From Maratus speciosus (lineage: Eukaryota; Arthropoda; Arachnida; Araneae; Salticidae), in contig OZ010788.1 in NCBI GenBank assembly GCA_963932465.1, positions 667,080,484 through 667,144,483 on the forward strand: 64,000 nt of DNA, in the 5' to 3' direction. This document shows positions 21,600 through 32,800 of this stretch, piece by piece. Below the pieces are notes generated by a model that saw only the letters and a program-made list of their open reading frames with translations, made no database searches and was not told the DNA's origin. Position 1 is the stretch's first letter; each line of letters starts with the position of its first letter. Both the position numbers and the translations under genes were made by a program.

Positions 21600-21985
21600 A
21601 AATTAAAAATTAGTAATCAATTAACTAAAAGTTTTTAAACTAAAGCTAATTCTCTTTGAAGTCAACTAAATTATCTTTCAGTGCCAAGCTACTATCAATG
21701 GCATAAATTATGCCTCGTGGGAACTCAATAAGTGCAGATCTTGGATGTTATTCAAGTAAACAATGGAAATGGAAATTCCGAAATGTTTAGAAGCTTTTAC
21801 ATGTTTTAAATTTTAAATGCACTTTGATTGATATATCGATACAAAGTTCAGAGGATAATTCAATTTTAAAGAGAGTAAAATGATACTTGCATAGATACTG
21901 ATATGCGTGCAGTCGATAATGGTATAAACGCTACAAAAATATTCATTTAAATCATTCCTTTACAATTAACATTTCTCAGTAAAAA
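21600..21985 (+). repeat. 18-37 kb repeat family, unit 3
   Basis: CAAGTAAACAATGGAAATGG (21754), GGAAATTCCGAAATG and GATTGATATATCGATACAAA (21824) are present. The 'GACAAAGGCTTAGC' block is shortened. Confidence 0.7.
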
Positions 21986-22015
21986 ATAAAGTAAATTGCG
22001 TCTAAAATTATATGA

Positions 22016-22092
22016 ACAAGTCGGAAATTATATGCCAAACGTGGCAAATGATGTGCGTTCGTACTAAACTAGTTTTATAAATATTCCGATCT
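22016..22092 (+). repeat. 75-bp inverted-repeat arm (partner at 26105-26179)
   Basis: ACAAGTCGGAAATTATATGC, then CAAACGTGGCAAATGATG and GCGTTCGTACTA, matches the complement of 26105-26179 over its length, including the flanking GTTTTATAAATATT. The arms lie 4.1 kb apart. They may bound one old element or be two solo ends. Confidence 0.6.
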
Positions 22093-22110
22093 TCCTACTT
22101 ACGAACGCAC

Positions 22111-23029
22111 CTAAAAATGGCATTCATTTTTATATATTTATTGATTTTATTTTTATTCATGGAAATGTCACTGAATTCTGGTATAAACATTCAATTAAAA
22201 TAAAGCACAAACTATCTATTTATTTAAGAAATTAAAGTAAAAGAAAATTCATTTTATAAACCAGAAAAAAAATTAATACTAGAAAAGAATCATTTTAAAT
22301 TATATTTCAATAACAAGTATAAAACTGTAATATATGTAATAAACAAGAAACAAAATTTTAAAGTTATTGAAAGGTTCATTAAATTCTTGGTGTAACAAGA
22401 AAAATGCACATATTAAAAAACGTTCTTTTATTTATAACTTTAAAATTTTCATAAACCAGTTTTTTGCTTTTAATTATTAAGTTATTTGTATTTTTTAATT
22501 GTACGTTAGCTTATAAGTTTTTATGGAAATATTTGGCATTTTCACTTAAAAAGAAAAAAGAAACTACAAGAAAATAGCAAAAGGAAAAAAATAACGCATT
22601 TTTACAAATGAAATTGAAAGATTTCATACAACTAGAATTTTTCAAGAACAACTAAATTAAATCACCATTTATCTACTTTAAATTTGTGCACTTCTAACTC
22701 AACATTTTAGAGAGAGTGCTGTCATAAATTTTACAAGAATTTACATGAATTTTGTTGTACTTTAATCTCAAATACGATGCCCAAAATAAAAGATTAATTT
22801 TTAATATGTGTAGTTGTTAGTCTAACTTGTTTCATATTAAATATCTTTCATTGTCATAGCGTTACTATTGTTCTTAAAAAATACGACGCGTGCACACTCC
22901 GGCACAACAATAAAAACGCGCCCTCTGAAGCGTTAACTGCTAAAACTTTAATCATCGAACACTCTGAGCCCTTGAAAATTGACTGTCTATTGAAAATTAT
23001 TAATAACTGCATAGTTAACACAATTTTTC
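22111..23029. other. Gene-free stretch
   Basis: This is very AT-rich sequence. It probably includes diverged flanks of the repeat family (compare 29220-29370). No other feature. Confidence 0.4.
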
Positions 23030-23400
23030 ATAAAAGAAATTGGAATGTCAATTACCAATTAAGTAAAGTTATTACCCATCTATTATACATTAATCAAATA
23101 CTGAATTAATCAATACTTGAAAGTCTATTCAAACATCTCTCAATATCATTGTGGTATCGACAGCATAAACTTTGTCTCGTGGGAACTTAATAAATTCCTT
23201 GAATATCATTCAAGTTCAAATAAACAATAGAAACGGAATTACCGAAATACGTCGGAGAAATCTTGAAAAAGGCTCAGGGTGTTTTAAATTTTAGATACTA
23301 CAATGCGATCGATATAGATACAAAGTTCAAACGATGGTGAAATTTTACACAGAATTTAACTCAAAATAAATTATCGTTGTTGAAATGCTGATTAAGCACC
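23030..23400 (+). repeat. 18-37 kb repeat family, unit 4
   Basis: TCATTGTGGTATCGACAGCA, CTTGAAAAAGGCTCAGGGTG and GCGATCGATATAGATACAAA (23305) are present, with a FOX-like AAATAAACAATAGAAACGG. Confidence 0.7.
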
Positions 23401-23499
23401 AGGTTTTAATTTTTGATAAACGTTCTTAGTTTGGCATGACTGAAACCAAAATTTAAATTTTTATTAAATGTAGTTTCTTCAAAGGAGGTACCTATTGCT

Positions 23500-23700
23500 T
23501 ATGCACAAATTTTGTTCGGTTGGCACCATTAAAAAAAAAAAAAAAAGTTACCTTAATTTTCACAATTTCGAAAATGCTCTAATTAAGGCAAATTTTACTT
23601 TATTACTGGTGCCAAAAGCTGATTTTGCAAAAAAAGATGATCCCGAGTTTGACTGGAGGTTAAACGGCAAAGTGTTAATCCCTTGTGTAAAGTAAACTTT
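23500..23700. mobile_element. Degenerate MITE with the common core
   Basis: TTGGCACCATTAAAA faces TTTATTACTGGTGCCAAAA, with CTAATTAAGGCAAATTTTAC between. The termini are eroded. The 66-codon frame across it is incidental. Confidence 0.4.
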
Positions 23701-23759
23701 GCCTTATGATTCAATCACGAGTCTGACTCGTGATCAAGGTTGCCAGTTTAACCATTTTT

Positions 23760-24700
23760 TATTATTAATTTTAGATTTTCTGAATTATTACCAGAAAAAT
23801 AAAATCAAAATTTATGTATACATTTTGTAATTGCACAAAGTAAATATTTTTATTTGCCGCGCTTAGACTAACATTTCATGTTTTTCTTAGGATGTGCTCA
23901 TACTATTTACTCATATACAGGGTGTGATCGTGATATTTGATCTGAAATAGGTAGCCCCTGGAACCGCTATGCTGTTCACTGTTCACAGTAAATATTTTTC
24001 ACTAGGATTTTCTGGTAAGAATTCGGAATTTCATCATAATCAATGCACAAGGGATAGGACTAATAATCAAGTGCACATTTTTATTCTGATTGAATAAAAC
24101 CACTAGGCGTTTATACATAGTCGATAATTAAAATAGTCATAAAATATGTTAAGTCCACAAAACCAAATACAATATCAACCTGCCAACATGTATACTATTG
24201 TTCAAGTTAAATAAACATCACGTGGACAACAAAAAAAATAATATTTAATAAAACAAATAAGTTATGTGGTATTTATTTGATTTACTTTGCTATATGAAAT
24301 TTCTGGTTCAAAGTATTGTGACGTGGAAAAAAAGGAGAAACCTCCTAAAAGTTTGCATTTATGAATATACATTGTTCTCCGAAAAGATTGAAACGCGCTT
24401 TAATATTTTACCGTTTGAAGTGCAAACGTTTTGAAAATAGGGTAGAGAAACAAGTTTATGTTGATAAAATAGACATATCATTCATTTTCGAATAATGATA
24501 CTTTTTACATTTCTATACGATCCCTGGGTCCTCCAATAAGTTATATTTAGAAAAAATGTCTCCTTGCACTGACAAGTATAACAGCAAAAACTCCTATCTT
24601 CTAAGACCAAAATACGGAGATTTCCGTCACTAAAAGAGAGTTTGTCCGTTTTTAGCGCCAGGAAGATCCGACATTTCACCGTCTCTGTATATGGTGGATA
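23760..24700. other. Gene-free stretch ending in an hAT-like terminus
   Basis: TATACAGGGTGTGATCG at about 23930 and TTTCACCGTCTCTG at 24674-24687 resemble element ends; the latter matches the right end of 3873-4850. A 65-codon minus frame (24482-24679) is not recognised. Confidence 0.35.
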
Positions 24701-24703
24701 ACT

Positions 24704-25660
24704 AGAGGGGATACCGGGGCTAGTAGGCGCAGTTTTTAGTTATTGATTTTTATTAATTTTTTGTTTAAGTTTTTTATGAAACTTTAACTGTACTTTTAAA
24801 GAACAGGCATTGGGCTGTAAATACCCGGAGTTTTGAGTTTGTAGCTTTTGCAGTTTATGTTTAGCGGAAGCCTAAAGTAAAAGAAAAATTGTGCGCCAAC
24901 TTACCCCGTCACGGGGCAAATTGCCTATACCTATGGGGTAAGTTGGCACACTCTTTATAAAAATTTAAATAAGACACGCAGTTAAGAGAAATCAATTTCT
25001 TTATTACCAGTAGGTTTAATCAAAGGCGTTATCGCCGTACAATGTAAATTCTAAATTATACAGACATAAAAATAATGAATAAAACATTAACATTGAGTAA
25101 CTTCTATCCTACTCGATAACATCATCGTAGTTACAGTTGTCACAAATAAAAAATCGAGTGTCTCCGTTTGGGCAAGCCCCGTGTGCCCAAAATATTGCAT
25201 TGCAACCACTTTTTTCGGTGTTTGCTGTTTTTCAAGCTACCAACATACACCAAACACCGAGCCAACTTGCCCCGTGTCCAATGCGCCTACTAGCCCCATA
25301 ATAAATTTCTTCACAAAAGGGACACGTAATCCTCTAAGCATAAATAATCCAAGGAAATGACATATGGGGTAGGTACAGTGAATCATACACTAAGAAAAAC
25401 TGCACAAGTTAAATCGCAATTGTTAAGATAAGTATTACAAATTAGAAAAAGAATGAAGCAACAAAAAATTACTTATGAGTGAAAAACAGAAAAATCGTAA
25501 TAAATGTCCACTGCACGTAGGTAACGCTGAAAAACTACAATGAGGATTGTAGAAAGCAAGAAGAAAGATACTCTGACTGGTTGCGCAATCTATCCACAAA
25601 CAGGCGATTTATGAGGACTGCGCCTAGTTACCCCTGTAGCCAACTAGACCCGTTCTCCCC
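24704..25660 (-). mobile_element. pogo-like element remnant with GGGGCAAGTTGG repeats
   Basis: TA lies on both sides (24702-24703, 25661-25662). The end GAGGGGATACCGGGGCTAGT..GGCGCAG faces a right end whose complement is GGGGAGAACGGGTCTAGTTG..GGCGCAG. The words GGGGTAAGTTGGC and GGGGCAAGTTGGC recur inside. A C-terminal transposase fragment is encoded on the minus strand. Confidence 0.5.
25110..25262 (-). pseudogene. C-terminal PHD-like tail of a pogo/DDE-type transposase
   Basis: On the minus strand two frames join at a frameshift near 25205. The first reads KHRKKWLQC and the second IFWAHGACPNGD then FFICDNC before TAG (25110-25112). The spacing W-x-Q-C, W-A-H-x-x-C, F-x-C-x-x-C fits the zinc-finger tail found at the end of many pogo/jerky-like transposases and related host proteins. 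The catalytic part is missing. This is family knowledge plus a short match, so the call is moderate. Confidence 0.45.
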
Positions 25661-25779
25661 TAATATGCAGATTTAATATTCAGCCGTAATATTCGTTTGC
25701 GACATAAGCACTGATGGAGAAAATCTTATTTTTCAATATTTTATTAATCATTTTAGATAAGTGCGTTTGTAATTATATA

Positions 25780-26104
25780 AATACGTAGCACCTATAGTCG
25801 TCGTTCGGTCCATCCATCCGTCTGTCTGCCCGACCGCATATAACAGAGCAAAACTACCCGATTGAATGATCTGAAATTTTAAATATATAATTGTTGCAAA
25901 ATTTTGTCGAGTCATTTCAAATTTTATGAAAATCGGATGTATAGTTTAATGACAGGGACAGCCAAAATTTTGCGTTACAGGACGGCCAATGGGAAAATAT
26001 TATTTCAAGTGCATTTTAAGGATGTGACAGCCTTTCGAACAGAATGAAATGGATAGGCACATATGAAGTGCACTAAAATATACATTCAGCACGATATTCG
26101 GTAC
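25780..26104 (+). repeat. CCATCCGTCTGTCTGCCCGACC-type repeat
   Basis: A run of CCATCCATCCGTCTGTCTGC is followed by nonrepetitive sequence up to the inverted arm at 26105. Similar 'TCCGTCTGTCC' starts occur at 3070 and 37320 and point to dispersed repeats of unknown class. Confidence 0.35.
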
Positions 26105-26179
26105 AAAAAATATTTATAAAACAAGTTATAATACGAACGCTCCTCATTTGTCACGTTTGACGTGCAATTTCCAACTTGT
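26105..26179 (-). repeat. 75-bp inverted-repeat arm (partner at 22016-22092)
   Basis: TAATACGAACGCTCCTCATT then TGTCACGTTTGACGTGCAAT and CCAACTTGT. See the partner arm. Confidence 0.6.
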
Positions 26180-26971
26180 TTTTAAATGTCCTTGAATTTC
26201 TGAATTAGAATTTATTTAAAATAAAGATTCAAATAAAGGTGCAAGTAAATACGACGGCAATATATTTTAAGTAACTATTACAGGGCTGTTAATGGCGATT
26301 ATTTTGACATTACCATTATTGCCAATTGCCACCTTGTACCATTATTTTTTAAAAATATATTTTGTCGTCGATTATTCTTCCACATGTTGACAAATTATTA
26401 TTTTTCTTTTTTTATTAGAAGGAACTGGTACGAATAAAATAAAAATATAGTCGCATCAACCTTGTACAAGTCACATTTTTTAAATGGAAATTAAAATTGA
26501 ACGAATTTTCCCAACAGAGTGAAAATTTTACAGCAATCGAATCTGAGACATTGACTCAGAGAATTGGTGCATTGAGCCAAGGTTCACCTTTATTCTGTAA
26601 TCCGGGAAGCCTTATTTGGATCACCTAGTTTACTTAATTTTAAAATTTAAAAGCAAAATTAGGGCATATAAAGATTTTTTAAATTCCTGTTAATAATTGA
26701 CCAAAAAAAAAAAAAAAAAACCCTAAACTAATTTTTTTTTCGTAATAATCGAACGCATGCATATTTGTTATAATAAGAAGAATGTTTTGTGACCAAGACT
26801 TTTTTTTCTAGTTAAAGTTTTAAATTATCTAAAATTAAAAAATCTAGTTAAAGTTTTAATTGTTAATTATGCATTAGCTTTTATATTTTTTTCTACTGCA
26901 CATGGGATTTGATAAACGGCCCTATGTTTGACACATGGTGCTAAATGAATACTGAAAAATGAAAATTTTAA
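26180..26971. other. Gene-free stretch
   Basis: It may contain a fragment of the GGCGACTATTTT MITE family (ACTGGTACGAATAAAATAAA at about 26427). An A tract lies at 26703-26720. Confidence 0.35.
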
Positions 26972-27169
26972 CCCTTTGAACTCGAGGGCTCCGCTGCGGA
27001 GACATAATCTTTCTTTGCAAAATTTGTTTTTGGCACCAGTAATAAAGGAAAATAAAATGTACCTCATTTAATCAGAGCATTTTTGAAATTGTGTACTTAA
27101 GCGAAACTTCTTTTAAAAAAGTGGTGGTGATCGAATAAAATTTGTGTAAGAGACGCAGAGCGCAAAGGG
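26972..27169. mobile_element. TTAA MITE, CCCTTTGAACTC family
   Basis: TTAA (26968-26971) precedes CCCTTTGAACTCGAGGGCTC. The inner words are GGCACCAGTAATAAAGG, CATTTAATCAGAGC and AAGTGGTGGTG. The right end GCAAAGGG abuts the next element directly, without TTAA. Its complement matches the element at 44952-46332. Confidence 0.7.
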
Positions 27170-27367
27170 CCCCTTGAGGGGCACCGGTATATATTATATA
27201 CCACCTTAATGAAGTTTTACACCAGAAAAATTTTATTAAATTTTACTTTTCTAACTTTGGTGGAAAAAAGCCGCAAAATTGCTTTTACTTATTTTGAAAT
27301 AGAATTTTTCAAAGATTCCGGTGGGAATTCAGCATTTCACAAACGTAATTGCTTGCCCCTTAAGGGG
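27170..27367. mobile_element. TTAA MITE, CCCCTTGAGGGG family
   Basis: It starts CCCCTTGAGGGGCACC and ends CCCCTTAAGGGG before TTAA (27368-27371). The interior matches 11179-11381. Confidence 0.75.
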
Positions 27368-27429
27368 TTAAACACATACATAAATTATCACCAGAAAGAT
27401 TATATTTAGATTTTCGTAATTTAGACCAG

Positions 27430-27860
27430 CAAATATCAATTACGGTTCTTAATGATTGTAAACGTTCAAATCTGTACATAATTATTAAAGAGTGCAACTA
27501 TTAGAGTGTAAGAAATCAATTGGAAATTAAAATTATTGATTTATCTGTTATGCTGTTAAAAGCCATTATTACAATGATACCAATGTGGTACCCGCAGCGT
27601 AAATTTTACTTCACAGGAATTCAATTAATAAATGCAGACCTCGGATATTATTCAAGCAAACAACGGGAATGGAATTGCAGTAATGCGTTGGAGAAATCTT
27701 GGCAAAAGCTCAGCAGGTTTTAAATTTTCGATAACTTGATCGATATATCGATACAAAGATCAGACGATTATGGAGTTTTATAGAGAGATAAATAACACAT
27801 GATAAATGTTTTGTAATACAGCCAATAATAATTTTCTTAACACTATAATATGCAGTATTG
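27430..27860 (+). repeat. 18-37 kb repeat family, unit 5
   Basis: CAAGCAAACAACGGGAATGG (27652), TCTTGGCAAAAGCTCAGCAG and GATCGATATATCGATACAAA (27738) are present. The 67-codon frame here (27520-27723) is closed by stops in the other units at AAGTAA, so the unit is noncoding. Confidence 0.75.
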
Positions 27861-28122
27861 CAAAATATGGCGCTTATTTTTTATTATTCAAACATATCAG
27901 AAACAATCTGCGAATAAAACAATTAAAAATTGGTTAAATTTTTCTGGTTTGAATTCAGAATCTCTGAATAAAAACACCGTCGCATTTAGCAACACTTAAA
28001 ATATGCAGAAAATCGTTTATCTATTTATTATTTGGTATTATTATAAAGTACGAAAAAGCCAATTTTTTCCACTAGAATATTTTGAAATTGAACTAATCTT
28101 TTCTAAAGAAGAAATAATTGCA

Positions 28123-28223
28123 TTGCTGCCAACTTTTACGCCTTTTTCTTACCACTAAAATTTAATAGTAAATTTTGCCTTATTTAATTTCCGTTAATAC
28201 CACGGCAAAAGTTAGCAAAAATT
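28123..28223 (+). mobile_element. Truncated CATAGCTGC-family MITE
   Basis: TGCTGCCAACTTTTACGCC, CTTACCACTAAAATTTAATA and TTTTGCCTTATTTAAT match the left half of 4021-4172 and 47880-48040. The right side is cut short and runs into unit 6. Confidence 0.55.
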
Positions 28224-28430
28224 AGGAATGGAATTGCAGTAATGCGTTGGAGAAATCTTGGCAAAAGCTCCGCAGGTTTTAAAATTTCGATAACTTGATC
28301 GATATATCGATACAAACAGCAGACGATTATGGAGTTTTATAGAGAGGTAAATAACACATGATAAATGTTTTGTAATACAGTCAATAATAATTTTTTTAAC
28401 ACTATAATATACAGTATTGCATATAGTTTC
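28224..28430 (+). repeat. 18-37 kb repeat family, unit 6 (partial copy of unit 5)
   Basis: Nearly identical to 27665-27860, so this partial copy is recent. It includes GATCGATATATCGATACAAA (28297). Confidence 0.8.
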
Positions 28431-28527
28431 TTTTTATTCAGATATTTCGAATTCTCACCAGAAAATTTAAATAGTTATTTTTGTTTTAGATAAACAATCC
28501 GATGCTCTCAGTCGTACTAAACGTAAA

Positions 28528-28530
<3 letters not shown>

Positions 28531-28571
<41 letters not shown>
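28531..28571. repeat. (TA)n microsatellite
   Basis: About twenty TA units. Shorter TA tracts lie at 53546-53568 and 56910-56942. Confidence 0.95.
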
Positions 28572-28573
<2 letters not shown>

Positions 28574-28712
28574 ATTAATTTAAAAAATCCTTTTTGGTAA
28601 TTACTAAAAAGTTATTTGCAATTGTTATATGCTATACTACTTTCATTGTTACATGAAAATTATTTCTAAATTTTCATTTCATTTCTTTCTTATCCCCCAC
28701 CCCCCTCTTTAA

Positions 28713-28902
28713 CCCCTTGAAGGGCATATCCCACGTAATTTTTATCAAAATTTGCACCATAAAATTTTAATTAAATTTCACTTTTAGAACTTTGGTGAAA
28801 AAAAGCTGAAAAATTGCTTTTCCTTATTTTGAAATAATTTTTTACGAAATTTTCGGTGGGAATTCAACATAACAGAAACACAATTGCTTGCCGCTCAAAG
28901 GG
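28713..28902. mobile_element. TTAA MITE, CCCCTTGAAGGGC family
   Basis: TTAA is at 28709-28712 and 28903-28906. The termini are CCCCTTGAAGGGC and the complement of GCCGCTCAAAGG. The interior matches 11179 and 27170. Confidence 0.7.
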
Positions 28903-29339
28903 TTAATAAAAGTTATTTACAGTTGTTTAGGTGACAATTTCAAAGTCTGTACCGATAGATATTTAATAATTTAACTATAGACAATGAGAATGCCACCATT
29001 ATTGAAAGCACGGAACTAGTCGGTTTGCCTATGAAAAGGTTTTTTAAGCTTCTTATAAGCATATAAAATATTTATATATATTTTATTTTAATAATAATAA
29101 CTGAATTCTTCTGATATAATTTTAGAATAAAATAAAACAGCTATCCCAATCTGGAGTTTTAATGAGTTATCTAAAATGATTACAATTAATTAATTTTTAC
29201 AAAAAAGGATTTTGTGACAAATTTTCAATTTAATTATTACTTATCTAATTATTTCAATTTTTAAATCTAAATAATTTTCATGCTCATAATAGCGTATTTC
29301 AATCACTTAAAGTACTTAATCCTTGAAAATTAGCAACTA

Positions 29340-29705
29340 CTGTAAATTAAATTGAAATTGATGCAAAAGAATGCAGAAATTAATTATCAGTTAATTAAAA
29401 TTATCATCTATATCTATTACGTATTAATGCGCTTAAAAGTCATTAAAATATCTTACCAACATGGTATCGACCTCATGGGGGCTGGCTCAATTAATAAATG
29501 CAAATGTCGAATATTATTCAAGTAAACAACGGAAATGAAATTTCGAAAATGCGATTGTGAAACCTCGATAAAGGCTTAGTTCGTTTTAAATTTTATTTAC
29601 TATTTGATCGATATATTGATCGCCAGTTGAAGCGATGGTGTAATTTTAAGCAAAAATAAAATAATGTTTTAGAAATGATTAATAAATAGTTGTCAATGCT
29701 ATAAC
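29340..29705 (+). repeat. 18-37 kb repeat family, unit 7
   Basis: ATGGTATCGACCTCATGGGG, CAAGTAAACAACGGAAATGA (29519), CTCGATAAAGGCTTAGTTCG and GATCGATATATTGATCG (29605) are present. The FOX-SOX block is identical in unit 8. Confidence 0.75.
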
Positions 29706-29748
29706 CAATATGTTCCACCACTATTTTTAAGTAGAAAAGTATGTCTAG

Positions 29749-30778
29749 CAAAGCGATATAAGTAAGCGTCCTATCTTAAATGGGAGAGGTAACCGCAAGA
29801 TTAAAGGCGAGGTCACATCAATCAAGGTCGCACGCCACGTAGCGGACGGGGTGAACTACAGAAAGGTATCTAACTGTTTTCTTCTTTATGGATAATCTAT
29901 TAATTACACATCTATGAAATAACTGCGCAAGTGCAAAGGTCGTGTTTTCATTCGTTTGTAGCATTTATATTCTGACAGTAATAGAATGTGCTATTAATTT
30001 TTATTCGTGTTTTTTGACTTATTTATTATAGTTAATTATTTAAATAAAAACAGTTCATTTTTAGAACTAATATTATTTGTTAAAATGGCAAAATGTTGGC
30101 TATCGAATAACTGTAGTTTTCGAAATTGTAAGAAAATTCTTTTTCTTATAGAATTCATATCTGTCTTTTCCAAACAGCAAAACAAGTTAGTTACGTATTT
30201 TAACTTTAATTTATTAAAAAATATATATATGTATATTATTTGATATATTATCAAATGTTGTTGATTTAAATACGCTCGATTTTAATTATTTTCTGTTAAT
30301 GAAATGAAAAATGAAGCATAAAAATTAGTAAGTACGAGCAGTTAATGTGTAAAGATTGAATTTTGTAGTGTTATTTTTTACTCAATTCTTGATGTGCTAA
30401 ATTTATAAAAAATGTACACGGTTCTATTCCAGATGAAAATACAATGTTTATCAAGGTTCAGAATATGTATAGAATTTAATAATAAATAAAATATTCAATT
30501 TTAAGTGATTTTCTTCGTTTATTAAGCGCAGACGATACATCGAAAACTTATTCCAATATTCTTTAGATCGTATTGTATTCATGTTATTTAAGTTACAAAT
30601 AGTTTATTTATTTAATTTAAAATTCATTTCATTTTATATTCAGAATCACTTTGATTTAAAATGCATACATTAAATGTTGTACTATTAAACGAGTAAGTAT
30701 TGTTAATTTAGTATTTGTTTAAATATTTTGCGAGTCTAGACAATAACTGCAAAAATTTTCCTAAAATCGCCAGATTAG

Positions 30779-30810
<32 letters not shown>

Positions 30811-31312
30811 GAAGCAGACCTAGTAAGCCATTTAGCGAATCCCTGTTAAAAATTCTATTACGAATTTCAGATTGTTACTTACTCTCAGAAGATGAATCTT
30901 GTTTGCCAGATATATTGCAAAATATTTTTGTTACAGCTTGTTTTGATAAAAATATGTGTATTTTAAAAAAAGTCGCTATGTCATTTTAGTTTAAGGGCTA
31001 AAGGCAGTAATGCTTTCTTAGCATTAGTTCCTCCCGAAATTAATATGATATTGCGACTATTTTTTTTTTAAATGTACATAATTTTATCAAAACAAACTGT
31101 AATAAAAATATTTTGCAATAAAACTGGGAAACAAGATTCATCTTCCATAAGTGAGTAAAGATTCAAAAAATATGCGCAGATATTCTGCCATATATGACGT
31201 CATACTGAAAACCCGCGTATTTGCATTATTCACCCGTCCACCAGATGGCGCAGCTGTGTCAATATACTCCAGATTCCAGTATTGACATTGTGCGCTTACT
31301 TATATCGCTTTG
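29749..31312. mobile_element. Possible 1.56-kb DNA transposon with CA...TG ends
   Basis: Perfect 20-base inverted termini CAAAGCGATATAAGTAAGCG lie at 29749-29768 and 31293-31312. The outside octamers ATGTCTAG and CTGTGTAG agree at six of eight positions, so an 8-bp duplication (hAT or P type) is likely. Overlapping frames of 72-78 codons at about 30.0-30.25 kb contain a few cysteines but no domain I can defend. A T tract lies near 30782. Confidence 0.55.
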
Positions 31313-31319
31313 CTGTGTA

Positions 31320-31407
31320 GTATCTTTACCGAAACCAACTAAATAAGGAAAATTTTTCTGATTAAAAATAGTGATAGGAAAAATAGCGTAAAAGTTCGTA
31401 GTTATGT
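31320..31407 (-). mobile_element. CATAGCTGC-family MITE fragment
   Basis: Its complement begins CATAACTACGAACTTTTACG, a mutated version of CATAGCTGCCAACTTTTACG, and carries the 'CTTATTTAGTT' centre. Confidence 0.4.
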
Positions 31408-31689
31408 AATACCCCATTTACAGTTATAATTTTCGAAGTATATTCTTTCTTTTACGACTATGCGTTCCAACAGTTGGCCGCGGAGTAATCTGAGACATAA
31501 TCAATTGCGGAATGTCTTATATTAAATGTTTGCATTTAACAAAATTTCAGAAAAAATGATTTTACAATTAATCTTGAACTTACTTATTATTACTTATATA
31601 CTTAATTTGAATTTTCAAACTGCTGAGTTTCACAGTAAAGATCTGCATCTTGCAATTATCTAAAACTCTTAATTCTTAATAATTAACAA

Positions 31690-32095
31690 ATATTGTGATT
31701 TACATTGAAATTAAAGCAAAACTAATATAAAACCAAGTATCATTTAATTAAAATAGTCATCTATCTACGCATTAACCAATACACTTAAAAGTCATTAAAA
31801 TGCCTTTGAACATCAATGTGGTATCGACAGTATAAAATGTCCCTCAGGGGGTCTGGCTCAATTAATAAATGCAAATGTCGGATATTATTCAAGTAAACAA
31901 CGGAAATGAAATTTCGAAAATGCGATTGTGAAACCTCTATAAAGGTTTAGTTCCTTTTAAATTTCAGTTGCTATTTAATGGATATATCGATCCAAAATTC
32001 GAGCGATAGTATAATTTTAAACACAAATAAAATATCGTTTTAGAAATGCCGATTAATATGAGTCGATAATTAATAAGAAGCCGATACAGTTAATT
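31690..32095 (+). repeat. 18-37 kb repeat family, unit 8
   Basis: AATGTGGTATCGACAGTATA, CAAGTAAACAACGGAAATGA (31889) and GGATATATCGATCCAAAA (31980). Its upstream flank (31420-31700) is repeated at 32105-32310 and 32500-32900. Confidence 0.75.
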
Positions 32096-32299
32096 AATGT
32101 ATTATCGCCAATATACATAACAGTTATAATTATAAGAATACATTCTTTCAATTATGACTATGTTTTCCAACTGCGACCCGCGGAGTTATCTTCGACTTAA
32201 TGAATTGTAACATTTCTTATATTAAATCAAATGTTTTTTTACATTTAATAAAATTCCACAAAAATGATACTACAATTAATTTTCAGTTTAATTATTACT

Positions 32300-32480
32300 T
32301 ATCCCATTTTAAATTTCAGTTACTATTTGACCGATATATCGATCCAATGTTGAAGATATTGGTGTAACTTTACACAAAAATAAAATATCTTTTAAAAAAT
32401 AAGAATAGATTAATAATTTAATCCATTAATCAGTAAATAATCTAGTCGAAAATTAATATGAAGCCGATACAGTTAATTAA
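32300..32480 (+). repeat. 18-37 kb repeat family, unit 9 (3' part only)
   Basis: It begins at the AAATTTCAGTTACTATTTG block. CCGATATATCGATCCAA is at 32331, and AATATGAAGCCGATACAGTT is shared with unit 8. Confidence 0.7.
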
Positions 32481-32593
32481 TGTATAGTTACTAAATACTC
32501 ATTACAATTATAATTTTCAGAATAAAATCCCCTTTTTTACGATTGTGCGTTCCAACTGTGAAATGCGTAGTAAACTCCCCCATGCGGACTTAA

Positions 32594-32800
32594 CCCATTA
32601 ACGCCGGTAGTATGAAAATCTGCCATTTAAGTAATACGAAAATTTTAAATATGAAAACTAGTATTTTAGTAAAGAAATATTCATATTACTTAATCTCAAA
32701 CTTTGAGAGATCACATAAATTAAAATTACAATATGGGAAAATTGGTGTCAACTGGTACCTAGGTATTAAAAATGTGTAAAAGAAACTTGGCATTAATGGG
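32594..32800. mobile_element. 207-bp TTAA MITE with empty site in a paralogue
   Basis: TTAA is at 32590-32593 and 32801-32804. The termini are CCCATTAACGCC and the complement of GGCATTAATGGG. The paralogous flank at 32190-32206 reads CGACTTAATGAATTG, where this copy reads GGACTTAA, element, TTAATCAATTG. The insertion and its 4-bp duplication are thus directly visible. Confidence 0.85.

Noticed and set aside
27520..27723. 67-codon frame as the product of the repeat family
   Set aside because: The other units have stop codons at the equivalent position (AAGTAA), so the family is not coding.
30007..30243. Possible THAP-type zinc finger in the 1.56-kb element
   Set aside because: Only a pair of cysteines with the wrong spacing is present; the histidine and the conserved tail are missing.
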